Shown: in pieces, positions 22,316 to 34,639 of the stretch
How positions within the stretch are numbered: position 1 is the first letter of the stretch
How the letters are laid out: the number at the start of each line of letters is the position of its first letter
Source of the DNA: Crotophaga sulcirostris
Lineage: Eukaryota > Chordata > Aves > Cuculiformes > Crotophagidae
DNA length: 64,000 nt
Assembly: GCA_013397455.1 (NCBI GenBank)
Contig: VYZB01000119.1
Location: 1,794,243-1,858,242 of the forward strand
Direction: 5' to 3'
Position numbers and translations under genes: made by a program
The notes under the pieces: generated by a model
The model's input: the letters and a program-made list of their open reading frames with translations, nothing else
Databases searched by the model: none
What the model was told of the DNA's origin: nothing

Positions 22316-25300
22316 CTGCAGGAAGAAGAAAAACAAAAAAAGCAAGGGAGAATAAATTAGTAAAGGAAATCAAGCATTAGAAACTGAAGAAAGCAAGATG
22401 CAAACAGAAGGTTTTCAGAACTTACACTGTATTAGATACAATAATATATCTAAAATAAAATCAGTATTGAGTAAAGAATTGATAGGCTAATTTCTTTAAG
22501 CATACATACTATACAAATCATTTGTATTGGTAATGTACTTCTGATTTGTACGTTTAATTCCATCTTCCACTCACAAACAGTCTACTTGGGCAAGAAACGT
22601 GAGGACAAAACAGCAGTGAGCACGCATTAGCTGATCACACCTCAGAGTTAAACAGCAATCAAAAAGAGAGAGACTGGTATATTAGTGCCTTGCCCAAGTG
22701 ACACCCAAACCCTCAACTCACCAGCACTTCTCTAGGTTCTAGACATGAACAGAAATAACAGACAGAAAACCAAGTAACAAAAGTACTTAAAACTACAAGA
22801 AACAACCATACATATGCTGAAAGCACTGAATGGAAAACACTGAAAGACTCTCATTTTGGGTGAGTAACTTTATTTATTTTCAATCCAAATACAAGAAAAG
22901 GTTTATCAGTTTCAGCTGAGAACTATGCAGCCCTTAGCGAAATTGCCACAGGAGAAAAAAAAAAAAGAAGACACAGCTGTAATGCTATAGTGTTTTTTAA
23001 TATACAGGTTGTAAAATATCTGATGAACTCCTTGCTGATACAAACACTCATGCCAGGATTAGCAAACACCACTGGGAACTGATTCCAGACTGAGTGAAAC
23101 ACCTTAGACACGGAGGCAGGGTTTGGCATTCTCCCCCCTTTCGTAAAGACAGAAGTTTGCCTGACTCTGGCAGCAGGATGTCTTTTAGACTTTGTTTTTT
23201 TGTTTTTGTTTTGTTTTGTTTTGGGGTGTTTTTTTGTTGTTGTTGTTTGTGTGTTTTGTTGCTTTTTAAATGAAGTTCAACTTTCAAATTTTAAAACTAT
23301 CCAGCATTACCACATTTCTTGTAAACAACAAAGCAAGCCAGTAAGTACTAGGACAATTAATCCTCCTAAGCTGCTCCTACTGCTATGGGGACAATGAAGT
23401 TGTCCACCCCTGCAGTCTTCAGCTAAACAGCAAAAGGGCAGGTCTAAAAAAGAAATGCATTCAAGACGAAGCATTTAATGCTATGTATCTTCCCCTAATT
23501 ATTTCAAAGAGTTATGCTTTTCCCAAGAGGATATCAGACAGACATCAACAAAACCCTGACCTCCTCCCTCTCCCCACAATACAATAGTAATAGTTCCCCT
23601 TCTTAAACATCGTAACTAACAAGACTTGATTTCTCCATACACTTCCTAGAAGAGCATGTATCTATATATTACTGTAGATTCACCATTACTGTACACCACA
23701 AAGTCCCATGTTCCAGTGTCTAGTCACTGCAAGTCTGCAGGAGACACCAATATTGGAGACAATTACCATCAAAATAATGCTTTGACAAAAAAAAACCAAA
23801 AAACCCCACAAACTTTCACACTAATTACAGGGCAGTGGTAACTCCTCGTTGTTCCAAGTTTTGTGACCCACTCTTGCAGACTGACCTATACCAGCAACTT
23901 GATGGAAATTTGATGCCTGCAGTCCCACTGTAGTTCAAACTCATTTTCACCGATTTACATCCTTAGGAACCCCACTGCTAAGCTCTTTAACAAGAGTCTA
24001 TTAAAATATATTTGTGTTTTTCTTCACATTAAAAAAGCTTCAACTTACACTTTAGAAAGGTGCTAACAGTATTTTGACTTTGCGTAGCAGGTAAGAAGGT
24101 AGCTTTAACATGATGATTATATAAGCAGTGTAGGCTAGAATGAAGAACTGGTCTAGGATTAGACCACACTTTTTCCTCGTCATATGACCAGAGCTCACAA
24201 GAGAGGCCAGAAAGAGGTATGGCCATTACCAGAACTTGCAGCACAGACCGGATCAACACAGCTTCTACCTCAGATGAAGCTACTAATCAGCTCCCAGAAG
24301 GCTCCCTAATGCTTTGCCACTTTTGCTGAATGCAGAGACCAAATACATTTTCCAGGATTACTGCAAGAAGAAATTTAACTGTTCACGGCTGTACACCAAT
24401 TTAAGATGGCTGGCAAAATCAATCATAAAACAACTTTGTCTGGATGGAGCTACAACTGACAGAAAAGTTTTAAAGCAAATTTCTAATGATGGACCCGATG
24501 TACAGTGTCTCAATTAGTTCCCCAGCTGTCTTCTGCTGGTGGATTGTAACAAAGCACACTTCAGAGTGTGCAAAACGAAGCACTGAGACACAGAAAACAG
24601 AGAACTTCAAAAAGCATCTTCACGAGCTATGTAACAGAATTTCAGATACAGACTGACTGAATTTGACCTTACTCATTTAGTTTATTTTCTTTAAAAAAGA
24701 TGGTACAAGATGTCCATTTTCAAACCAGTTAAAAAATGTGAACACATTTCCTTAAGAAATAGAACAATCTTTATTATTAGAGCACATGTAGAACAGGTTG
24801 ATAGTTCCCTACGGAGCACTAGATACAGAAAAACTAGTGGTTTTGTAACAACAGGCAGTCAGGTGAAACTTAGATTTTTTTTGAACCAGTTATGTGCACA
24901 TCAGTCTAGGAGTAGTTCAATCTCTCAGCCAATATACTTGCAAATGAAGATTAAGTTGCAGATTTTTGCAAAAATACTTCCAGTACTGTTGAATTTTGAG
25001 AGCAGTTTGCACTAATCTTCTATATTGTCACTTGGAAACTGTGCAGTTCAAAAAATGACATGGCCAGACGAATATGGTGTGGTAACTACTCCTTCACAGA
25101 AATGCACGTATAACTGGCACAACTGAACATCAGTCACAAAACTGCTAAAAACCTATATGAACTTCTGCATTTGAGGATACATTAATATGAAAGTCATTAG
25201 ATTTACTTGTTTAATTTTTTTTTTTAAATTAAAAGGGAAAGTCTTGAAGCCTGTTTCAGGACTAAACTGATAGTAGCTCCTCACTTATATTAAAATTAAT

Positions 25301-28300
25301 TTCAGTAACTGATGCAAAATTCAAGATGCAGAGTACAAGCTATAGTAAGCGTTATCTACCCGTACTTGCTTCCTTGGCTAGTGTCAAGAGTAGTATATTT
25401 TTGTAAAACCGGTTTACTGAAAGAAGTGTATTTTATGGTTGGTATACAAACATGCCACAGACGTCTCTACAACCCTAGAAAATTCTAATAAAACACTAAA
25501 CCAGCTTTGATGCAGGCTAAACTCGTTCTAAAGGGGGAGACAATGTTATGTTCATTAAATAATTAGCTTAGGCAGCTCACGTTATGACATATGCAAAAAA
25601 GCCACACTTATCTCAAAGTCTAAAAGACTTTTTTTTTTTCCCCCCATGCAGTAAAAACTACATATTACAGCACAAGGTGGCCAGAGAAGAGTTGTGCAGC
25701 AAGGGTTAGTCTCTACAGAGCTGCAGCTTAAGAACAGTCCAGTTGCACTGCATTTTATAAGCTAGTTATCCTTTCCATACAGCAAGGAAAAATAGGTGTT
25801 GTGGGTCCATCTCAGACTTGTTTGGCTTTTGCATTCTTAACATTAATAAGTGCTACACAGCAACCAAACACAAAGTACATTAAACATTCAGAATGCCAAT
25901 GGCAGGCAGTTATAATGTGAATTTTGATTGGCAGAGAACCATTCAAGATGAAGATTTAAAGAGAGCTCAAGCTGCAACAACAGATACTGGCTCATTAAAT
26001 GAAAGCATCTTTAAACAATGGTCATCCAAAGCAACAAGAAGACCAGTTCTGTGCAGAGCATGATATAAAGTTAAGTGCACTTTAAGTTCTGGAATATTTA
26101 GAAAGGTTATTCCCTTTAAACTGATGCCAGCAAAAAAACTTGCATTAATTTAGCAGAACTCTGCCTCAGTTGAGTATTTTAGATGATCGCCAAGGTATAA
26201 TATGTGATGGAGAATTCGGTGCCTACCAGTAATGTTTTTTTTCTTTGAAAGTATTCAGAAATGGCACTGAAGTCTCCCTATACAGCCACCATTTGGCAAG
26301 TACAGGTTACCCATTTTGTTTGTACAGCCAGGGTATAGGAATGATTCCTGAAACTACACCAAGACAAGGAGTAAAGTACTCAAAATTCTGTCAAAGCCAA
26401 GTGAGTTACTGCTGCCACTTCAAAAGATCACTTAATCATCAGCCTAATGTTCAATTCCATGAAAAATGAAGTTGTTGCTGGGCATCATACAATCCTTGTC
26501 AAATGCTACACGTGTCAACATAGTGACTAATGCCACCAGCTTAACCCACAATTATAACAACAACTAAGAAACGCAGAGGAGAGAAGCAAGTACAAATTCT
26601 ATGCAATTCTTGGAGTTGCCCAATGCACATCCGTTCAGAATGTGTTTTTGTTTCAGGCTACAATTTGTAAAAAGCAGAAATAAATCCTCAACATTTTAGG
26701 GCTTTTGCAAGATAAAATCCTTAGTCTAGCAATTCATCCAATATTTGACATCTTCAAAACAGTTATGAAACCCACGTCGTCTTCTTAGAGCAGGAAAACT
26801 AAAAACGTAGCTCTGCTTCATCCGAGAAAAAGATTCTGTCTTTGTGTCTCACCTCAATTAGTCGTGGCTAGTTAATTACTGCTAATTTGGGGTCTTTTTT
26901 TGGACTTCAGAACTTGCACTTGCTTTGTTTAGAGTGAATTCAGAACAGGAACCACATTTAGATTCACAAAGTTTGATATCCAGCATAGCTTTTTCTTCTG
27001 CCAATTATGTAAGCAACCACTATAATGGCAATCAAGCCAGCAAGTGCAGCACCAACTACAATTGGAATTAGAATGTTGTCATCATCCAGCGAACACTCCT
27101 GGGCTGTAGGTGAGAAAAAGTTTGCAACAAGGAATAAATAAAGACAGACTATTTGCCAGCTGTGGAATAAATATTTTTTTTTCCTTAATATGATGTTCAA
27201 AATCAAGTATTATTATATCTTTAAAGTAAGAGAGGAAGAACTGCAGAGGTCTCATGGGTACATTAAGCGTATATTAAACATTATAATCACTTGGAACATT
27301 GGATAAACTATAGTAAGCTAACCTAAGTGCCCCTGGTGTACGAGTTGTCTTGTACACATCTTGTACACATGAAAAGAGAGTAGCTGTTCTACTTTTAAGA
27401 CAGAAACAGGCTTATCTGTTTCTTACTTAAGGTAAGTCTGGTGCTTTTACTCATTAAGAACAAAGTGATCTAGCTTTGGTATCAAGAACCTATCCAGAAC
27501 AGAGGCATGTTACAGAGAGATGAAGCAGCTGCAATTAGAAGAAGGAAGCTAGCTGCAACTTGAACTAGAGTGAAATAGGACTGACTCTTTCGAATGTATT
27601 ATGATAAATCCTGTTTATCCTGCATACATTTGGGCAGTTAACTTGCCACTGCCTAAAAAGTTGTTAAAAAACCTGTACCAAATCTATTCATCGACAGATT
27701 AGACTAGTCTGTTAAGATTGTGCTGCAAGTATTATCCTTAAGTACAAACATGAGGTAACACAAACATTAAGAAAGAGGTCATTCAAGCCATTCCGTTTTT
27801 CCCTAGACAAGACCAGGACAATGCAGCAAAATTTAAGAAGCTTTCTTTGGTTCTGGATATTCAAGATTGCTTCTGAAAGAAGCTCTGTCAGTTCATTTCC
27901 CCCTGCCCCCCAACGCTCCTATTCCTTTGGCTGAAAGGTAAAAAGAAACGGAACATCTTAAATATTCAAGCTACAAAAAGTTGTACGTCAACACGAGGTC
28001 AGATAACTTCTAACCTATTCTGCAAGGCAATGCTTAAGTCCTTCTTCAGTGTCTCTAGCACCTTCGAGCTTTATGAAAGAGAATCAACATACCTAGTAGA
28101 CATTTAAGTGAGAACGAAGCTTTGCTTGAACTTGAATGTCAGTCTCAGAACTTCTCTTCATTCCACATGTAAAAAAGACCACCCTCCCCCCAAAAACAAT
28201 GGAACAAGAGTTTAAAAAATAAAGTCCTTGTGCCCAACACAAGTGCTTGTGTTTTTTACCAAGTAAGAATTTTGCAAGCATTGCAAGAATAAAAAACCCT

Positions 28301-31300
28301 CTTACCTGCAGAGAACTTGTTTTCCTTCACAAGGAAGGGCTGAATCCATAGATTGAAAGTATGTACTTGAAGAATTTCATTAACCTCAAGAGTTTGCTCT
28401 TTTCGGCACATATAAGAGGTTCCAAGGAAAGCATCCCACTTGCTGAAATTGTTGTTATCTGCATTTGAAATTACTAAACAAAGAAAAAAAGAAAAGGAAA
28501 TTTGCATGCCCATTTTAAATGCAAAAGAGATGCTAATACAATCGTAAGACTAAGGAGCTGAATCTAGGAGTCAACTTTTCAATACTCACTACCCTGAAAA
28601 ACAAGGTAGTCTGAAGTATGACTGATCTGCTTAACCAAAAAAAGTCAGGCAACTGATGTTATCACAGTACTTAGCAGTAACCTATCCTCCATACAGACAG
28701 GATCCTTCTACCTCCATTCACCCCAACATAGCAGAGCTGTAAACATTTTAGCTTTAGTGCCCTTTTTAGTGCCTTTTTAACCCTGATAAGCAATCTCTTT
28801 TTTTTTTTTTAAAAAAAAAGTATTTGGAAAAAAGCATGCTTTAGTTTTTGAAGGACTGGTCTCTTTTCCCCATGAGAGTCACGGAGAAGTGCTCGAAAGA
28901 TACAGCAGCATCTTTGATCAAAGAAGACAACAGCAGGTTTTGGAGAATCAAAAAGCTTCAGAATTGGTACAACTGTATTTCACGGTTCAAAAAGTTCTGT
29001 TACTGAAAGCAGTCATAAGGAAGCCTGCTTAATTTATATACATTTGTCACAAAATAAGAGACTTGGTTAGGAGAAGTTTCAGGGAAAGAGAATGATCCCA
29101 CACTGCTGTTTAAAGTACTTGTAGGCATTTCTGCTTATTAAGTTGGTAGAAACAAAAGTAAAGACATAGTAGGAAGTAACAGTAAGCATGAATAGTATTG
29201 AAAAGAAGTCAGAAGTATTTGATAAACACAGACATTTAATAAAAGCTTATGCTTGCTGTAAGGCAGGTACTATTTCTTACCAGAACCATTCAAACTGAGC
29301 AGTGTAACGTTCACCTCTTTCAGATGATATTTTTGTGCACCTGCACTCGCATTTTTCTGTTTAAGAAGCAAGAACAAACTGTCAGTGTGCAATTCTGCAT
29401 TTTTGACTTTACAAAGGCGAACACTTTTAACCCAGTCTTAGGTTTTCTACAACTTTAACCCAGCCCTCCATCTGTCTTGAGGCAGTCAGTTAGCCAGTTC
29501 CACTTCCTACATGGGAACAGCCTACAGCCAGCAAGTGACAGAAGGATTTTACTATGAGCCATCATCATGCAGTGCTGTTAAAAGTGGAAACTTAAGTTAC
29601 ATAAAATAAGATAACTTACAACAATAAATGTGAAAGCAATCAGTGTGCTATTTCCATCATTCAATTTCAGAGTAGCTGTTGTGTTACCACATGTACCATC
29701 TACAGTAGTTGTCTTTGGGTTGATGTTGATCAGATGGGGCTGAAATACAGACATATCAGGTCAAAGACATTCAGCTGACATGAGGAAAAGACAATTTCAG
29801 TCAGTAGCAATCTTAGGCTAGAAGAGCTTGCCATGAAGATGACAGCAGAGAGACTGAGCCCGGTTGCTATCAAAGCAAGGCTACACCAGTTCTCAAGTTT
29901 ACATACTGCTAACACTGAAGCTAACAACTGCCCAGGGAAGTCTCATTTTGTTGACCCAATACAACAGCTTTGCTTTGGCTCCCTCTGTGGGGATAGACAG
30001 TATCTGCAGCGACCAACAGCCTCAGAAGCTAAGAAAGTTCCAGGCTTCTAACAGGCTTGTAACAGTTATACTGAACCCACAAAAGGCTTTGAAGCTAGGT
30101 ATTATGCAACAAAACCACTCTCATGTCAATAAGGCGTTACGTACAATACTTAGAAGTAGTTCTGGACAGCCAGCAATGTACAAAGCAGACACCCTGCACT
30201 CACATTTCATACCAAATAACTACAGCAACCTCTGTACTCTTCCAAAATAGAAGATAAGCACCTTGTCTTGTGAAATATTCAGCTGCAGCCCCACAGTAGC
30301 CAGAAAACAAGTTTCATTTCCATTTTTAAGAAAATAGTTCCCTGTGTCTGGATTCTCCACAGGTTTGGGAGCAGTGGTTGGAGCAGGTGATAAAGTGGTA
30401 GATGCAGTTGTTACATTGGCAGCAGTAGGTGGAACAGTAGGTGCAGCAGTAGGTGTATCAGCACGACATCTAGACTCTGAAAAGATATTTTAACCACCAT
30501 TTCAGTGCTGAAATTTTATTAAAGTCTTATGACTCAAAGGTCAGTTCAATACAGATACTAATTTCCCTGTTGAAATCTAGGCTCGTTAGGAGTCTGCTAA
30601 TCACCAAGTCAGAAGTCTCAAACTCAGCACTATGGCACAGTATTCCCAACAATTTACAGCTCAGAAATTCTGCACTGCCCAAAGTTTTAAAGCCATGTGG
30701 CATATGCAGTGCTACTTATCTCTGACTTGCGGAAATGAAACACACAAAGATAGTGAAGCGGTTATACAAGTGTGATATGCATTTGCTGTACAAAGCAAGC
30801 AACCCTGTCTGTAGCAAGATGATGTGCTCATCCCTTTTGATTAGTTGAGCTATGAGATAAGACAACAGGCTCTGGACTACTTAAATGAAGAAGCAGAGGG
30901 TACCATTGAAAATGGACAGCAGTCGATGAAAAATATTAAAGCTCAAATAATCTAGCCAGTAACAGCAGTTCTGAAGTGGTTATTTTGCACACCCTGGTTA
31001 CTGGAACACATATAGTGGTCTCCAACCTTGGCATGGGAACAATTCGCATTACTATATACTACTAAATTTGTTCTACTGATCTATTTTACCCAGGAACAAG
31101 GAAAGACAAACTAAAGGATATTTACACAATTATTCAACACAGCACATCTTAGGACTGGTGAATTTTTTATTATGGGACTTCCTTCAATCCCTGCACTAAA
31201 GTGCAACATAAAAAAGCTCATTTGGAAATTTAAATGCTCACCTTTTTTACCGATTGTGCCATTCTGAACAAAAGGCTGCACAGTAACATTCCAGAAAATC

Positions 31301-32871
31301 TGTGTTACGTTTTCTGCTTCAAGAGACTCAGTACTATGACACACGAAGACATTATTCAGCTGAACTGGACCCATAGTATCCTTTACAACAACAGTAATTG
31401 GTCCTACAAGTAAGCAAAAATATTTTAACATCTTATGAACTACAAGAACATTTATAGTCAGTGTTACATTTTATATAATTCCATAGGACAAAGAGTAAGA
31501 GAAAATTAAGTTTAACAATGCTAACCTCTGTGGAATGTTTTACCTATGTGACTTGACCTGAAGTGCTAAGTAATGCAGAAGTAAGCAAGCTTCCAAAACT
31601 AGACAAGCCACTTGAAAGGCAAACTGAAGTTTTTATTTAAGATAAAAAAATAATATTTTTAGTAGGTATTCATACACGGAAGGTCTAATGCTGTTGTGGT
31701 TTGCTAGGTGGAAGGTTGAGTAGTGCACACTAAAAAGAATCTTCACGTCTGGTGTCTACTAGCAGGACCTCACTGACCAAGGCCATTCAAGCAGTTAACT
31801 TAAATGTTCCACTTAAGAGAAATTAAAACATTCTGTGAAGCCAACTGGTCTGTACTCTTATCCAGTAGGCAGCTATGCCATTAGGGTTAGGCAGTTAGGC
31901 AGTACATGGCACAGAAGTCATTAAATACATTATTAGTCCTTCCAACTTTGAAAAAGCCAAGCAAGGTCAGATACAGGAGATCAAACAGTCGTGGCTGAGA
32001 CTGCTTGGTAAGTAGGATTCTGCAGAGAACATTACCTTTTCTTTTAGCATCAGGAAATATAGCAGTATCATTTGTGTTGTAGGTAAATGTCATGTAGTCT
32101 CCCTGGTAAGTTTCATTGTTTTTTGTAAAGTTAACACTCCAAGAATGGCCTTCTCCAAACTGTACTGCCAGAAGTGCAGCTTGTGTGTCACTGCCACAGA
32201 CGCTTCCATCGTGTGTCACATTGGATAACAAATCCAAGGTTGCATTTTTCTAGAAGAAAAGGATAATTTTAAATGTCTTCAGAGACTGCAGTTCTTCCCC
32301 ACAGCATTATAAACCTGCTTGAGTTAGATGGAACCTTGCACAAGATTAGCAAGATTATTTTCAGTTATTCTACAAAATCATGGAAAAGGCTCCCTGACAT
32401 CTGACTTAGAAAGGAGCCATACCAGATTCAAGTACAAACATACACATCTAACTTGGCTGTAAATCTTGACAGTGCTGAGCTGTAATTTACATTTATTATT
32501 TGGGCTAGGAACATTATTACACTGATACACAAAACCCACCAAATTTGACCAGTATGCCATTTAAGTAAGTGCAATAGGGCGTCAGTTACTTGTATTATTG
32601 AGAACTTATGCTTCGTTTTAAAATGAATACTTAGAAATATTCTTAACAACTGACTTAGTCAAGAAAGAAGTAAAAGTCCAAGCACCCCAGGTTAAAGAGC
32701 GCACTTAAGCTTTTACCCAGGACAAAATATGGTCCTCAACAAACGTTACTTCCAAATACTTACATAATCACTACTGTTTGTTTCATATACTATCAAGAAT
32801 CTCATCATCCATTTTGCATACAGGCATGTAGCATTAGAGGCATCCTTTACTTCTACTTCCACTGCATAGGA
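22173..32871 (-). CDS. LAMP2: LAMP2, lysosome-associated membrane protein 2 (exons 2-9, signal-peptide exon missing)
   Basis: Minus-strand exons: 32871-32764, 32249-32036, 31403-31242, 30476-30262, 29739-29620, 29356-29281, 28473-28306, then alternative last exons 27103-26964 (9B) and 22315-22173 (9C). All junctions are GT-AG with compatible phases. From the second exon the 9B form gives 400 residues. The product is a heavily N-glycosylated type I lysosomal membrane protein. It has two luminal domains of four cysteines each, a Pro/Thr/Ala hinge in exon 5, one membrane helix and an 11-residue tail with a GYxxPhi sorting motif. LAMP2 matters for lysosome-autophagosome fusion. Isoform choice is made by the last exon: 9B and 9C are intact here but 9A is decayed (23291-23422). 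Exon 1 is presumably in the 33628-34615 gap. LAMP1 is less likely: the tails and neighbours are those of LAMP2. Confidence 0.96.
23291..23422 (-). pseudogene. LAMP2: Decayed LAMP2 exon 9A (LAMP2A-specific last exon relic)
   Basis: Behind an acceptor-like CCTTTTGCTGTTTAG the minus strand starts AEDC in the correct phase for exon 8, as exon 9A does. The next part of the 9A helix, [12 protein letters not shown], is only readable in another frame. The first frame then resumes as [13 protein letters not shown] and stops at 23309-23307 after CCLQEMW. The end retains TGCTGGATA, the Ala-Gly-Tyr of the GYEQF tail, followed by a deletion and TTTTAA. Two compensating frame disruptions (about 5 nt and 1 nt lost), loss of the His-rich tail segment and loss of the sorting signal indicate a dead or heavily altered exon. 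No intact alternative was found between 19.6 and 28.3 kb. If still spliced in, it would add an anchor without the LAMP2A tail. Confidence 0.8.
24700..26963 (-). other. LAMP2: Likely 3' UTR of LAMP2B transcripts and intron before the 9A relic
   Basis: AT-rich sequence after the exon 9B stop with no coding exon. Minus-strand AATAAA motifs occur near 24682-24687, so the 9B 3' UTR may be up to about 2.3 kb. The boundaries are not resolved. Confidence 0.3.
26964..27103 (-). CDS. LAMP2: LAMP2 alternative last exon 9B
   Basis: Encodes [20 protein letters not shown], the rest of the membrane helix and the tail [12 protein letters not shown] with TGA. This is the LAMP2B isoform (as named in mammals), whose GYQTL is the tyrosine-based lysosomal sorting signal. 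The exon supplies the eighth luminal cysteine. It is fully open. Confidence 0.96.
28306..28473 (-). CDS. LAMP2: LAMP2 exon 8 (common exon before the alternative ends)
   Basis: Encodes [20 protein letters not shown] and [17 protein letters not shown], the last common luminal part. The GTAAGA donor leaves a G that joins CC of exon 9B, or CT of exon 9C and of the 9A relic, to give alanine in every case. All three acceptors are therefore phase-compatible. Confidence 0.95.
29281..29356 (-). CDS. LAMP2: LAMP2 exon 7
   Basis: Short exon, [20 protein letters not shown] and SLNGS, matching the HLKEVN core of LAMP second domains. Donor GTAAGA in phase 1. Confidence 0.93.
29620..29739 (-). CDS. LAMP2: LAMP2 exon 6
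   Basis: Forty codons, [21 protein letters not shown] through [10 protein letters not shown], with the sixth luminal cysteine. Acceptor CTGTATTTCAG, donor GTAAGT. Confidence 0.95.
30262..30476 (-). CDS. LAMP2: LAMP2 exon 5 (hinge)
   Basis: Starts ESRCRAD, runs through a Thr/Ala/Pro hinge ([14 protein letters not shown] and repeats), then opens the second luminal domain with [20 protein letters not shown]. The hinge is a likely O-glycosylation region. Its GCAGTAGGTG-like codon repeats (plus strand) suggest growth by slippage. Confidence 0.95.
31242..31403 (-). CDS. LAMP2: LAMP2 exon 4
   Basis: Encodes [20 protein letters not shown] and [16 protein letters not shown], the end of the first luminal domain with its third cysteine and several N-glycosylation sites. 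Donor GTGAGC. Confidence 0.95.
32036..32249 (-). CDS. LAMP2: LAMP2 exon 3
   Basis: Begins [19 protein letters not shown] and ends FPDAKRK with a G left for exon 4. It contains the conserved VQFGEGHSW and NDTAIFPDA stretches of the first LAMP domain. Acceptor TTTTCTTCTAG. Confidence 0.95.
32764..32871 (-). CDS. LAMP2: LAMP2 exon 2
   Basis: Encodes [20 protein letters not shown] and [16 protein letters not shown], the start of the mature luminal domain with its first cysteine. Acceptor TTTTTTCCAG, donor GTAAGT, phase 0 on both sides. Confidence 0.95.
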
Positions 32872-33237
32872 CTGGAAAAAACCTATAAAATACAACTATT
32901 AGCTAAAGACACTGCTTTTACTACATTTTCTAGAACCACTTAAGAGGACAGCACATTACAAAGCAGTACATTATTTCAAGACTGGATTCAATTTGCCAGA
33001 CACTGAAAGAGTAGCTGGACTTCTAAGAGGAACCAGAACTAGGAAGCATATAATGAAGTTATCAAAGCTACATAAAAACTGATAGAATGTTTTTTAGTCT
33101 ATTTACCTGATATAGACTAATAACCTAAATGAGCATCAGCTTTCTGGGGACAGACTGAGCCAACTGAAGTGCATGAACACAGCACTTCAACAGCTAACTG
33201 CTTGTAGACCACGGCCTTCCTACCACCTTAAAGGTTT

Positions 33238-33365
33238 TCATAGAATTGCAGAATGGTCTGGGTTGGAAGGGACCTTAAAGATCATCCATTTCCAATCCCC
33301 CTGCCATGGGCAGGGACAACTCCCACCAGCCCAGGCTTTATCAGTGGCATCACTCCAGTTGGCTT
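33238..33365 (-). mobile_element. Short 3'-end CR1 fragment in LAMP2 intron 1
   Basis: On the plus strand CATAGAATTGCAGAATGGTC followed by GGGTTGGAAGGGACCTTAAA is the reverse complement of a CR1 3' terminus. About 130 bp remain, heavily 5'-truncated. Confidence 0.85.
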
Positions 33366-33627
33366 CCAAGAGGTGAGGCTGGGGTGCCTGCATTGCATTT
33401 CCACAATCTGTGGCTCAAAAAGTAGGGAATTTAAATTCCCTGTGTATTTACAGAGGACTTTTTATAGCTGTTGAATTTTTAACCCAACGAATCTCATAGT
33501 GCGGTGGCTCCCCCACAGCCAACTCCGCTTGGCATTGCTGTGCCTCGTAGATCCCCCGGCTCGGAGCTGCCTGCTGGCAGGGGGTGCCCACAGCCCCGCG
33601 CTCGGGGAGGGGGGAGACAGGGAACTA

Positions 33628-34615
33628 NNNNNNNNNNNNNNNNNNNNNNNNNNNNNNNNNNNNNNNNNNNNNNNNNNNNNNNNNNNNNNNNNNNNNNNNN
33701 NNNNNNNNNNNNNNNNNNNNNNNNNNNNNNNNNNNNNNNNNNNNNNNNNNNNNNNNNNNNNNNNNNNNNNNNNNNNNNNNNNNNNNNNNNNNNNNNNNNN
33801 NNNNNNNNNNNNNNNNNNNNNNNNNNNNNNNNNNNNNNNNNNNNNNNNNNNNNNNNNNNNNNNNNNNNNNNNNNNNNNNNNNNNNNNNNNNNNNNNNNNN
33901 NNNNNNNNNNNNNNNNNNNNNNNNNNNNNNNNNNNNNNNNNNNNNNNNNNNNNNNNNNNNNNNNNNNNNNNNNNNNNNNNNNNNNNNNNNNNNNNNNNNN
34001 NNNNNNNNNNNNNNNNNNNNNNNNNNNNNNNNNNNNNNNNNNNNNNNNNNNNNNNNNNNNNNNNNNNNNNNNNNNNNNNNNNNNNNNNNNNNNNNNNNNN
34101 NNNNNNNNNNNNNNNNNNNNNNNNNNNNNNNNNNNNNNNNNNNNNNNNNNNNNNNNNNNNNNNNNNNNNNNNNNNNNNNNNNNNNNNNNNNNNNNNNNNN
34201 NNNNNNNNNNNNNNNNNNNNNNNNNNNNNNNNNNNNNNNNNNNNNNNNNNNNNNNNNNNNNNNNNNNNNNNNNNNNNNNNNNNNNNNNNNNNNNNNNNNN
34301 NNNNNNNNNNNNNNNNNNNNNNNNNNNNNNNNNNNNNNNNNNNNNNNNNNNNNNNNNNNNNNNNNNNNNNNNNNNNNNNNNNNNNNNNNNNNNNNNNNNN
34401 NNNNNNNNNNNNNNNNNNNNNNNNNNNNNNNNNNNNNNNNNNNNNNNNNNNNNNNNNNNNNNNNNNNNNNNNNNNNNNNNNNNNNNNNNNNNNNNNNNNN
34501 NNNNNNNNNNNNNNNNNNNNNNNNNNNNNNNNNNNNNNNNNNNNNNNNNNNNNNNNNNNNNNNNNNNNNNNNNNNNNNNNNNNNNNNNNNNNNNNNNNNN
34601 NNNNNNNNNNNNNNN
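33628..34615. other. Assembly gap (988 N), probably over LAMP2 exon 1 and promoter
   Basis: The left flank is GC- and CpG-rich (GCCCCGCGCTCGGGGAGGGG) and the right flank is a run of A followed by GC-rich DNA. LAMP2 exon 1 must lie upstream of 32871 on the minus strand and is not found in the visible sequence, so its most economical location is this gap. Confidence 0.6.
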
Positions 34616-34639
34616 AAAAAAAAAAAAAAAAAAAAAAAA
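34616..34639. repeat. Poly-A tract at gap edge
   Basis: At least 24 A directly abut the gap. The homopolymer probably helped break the assembly and may be longer in reality. Confidence 0.9.
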
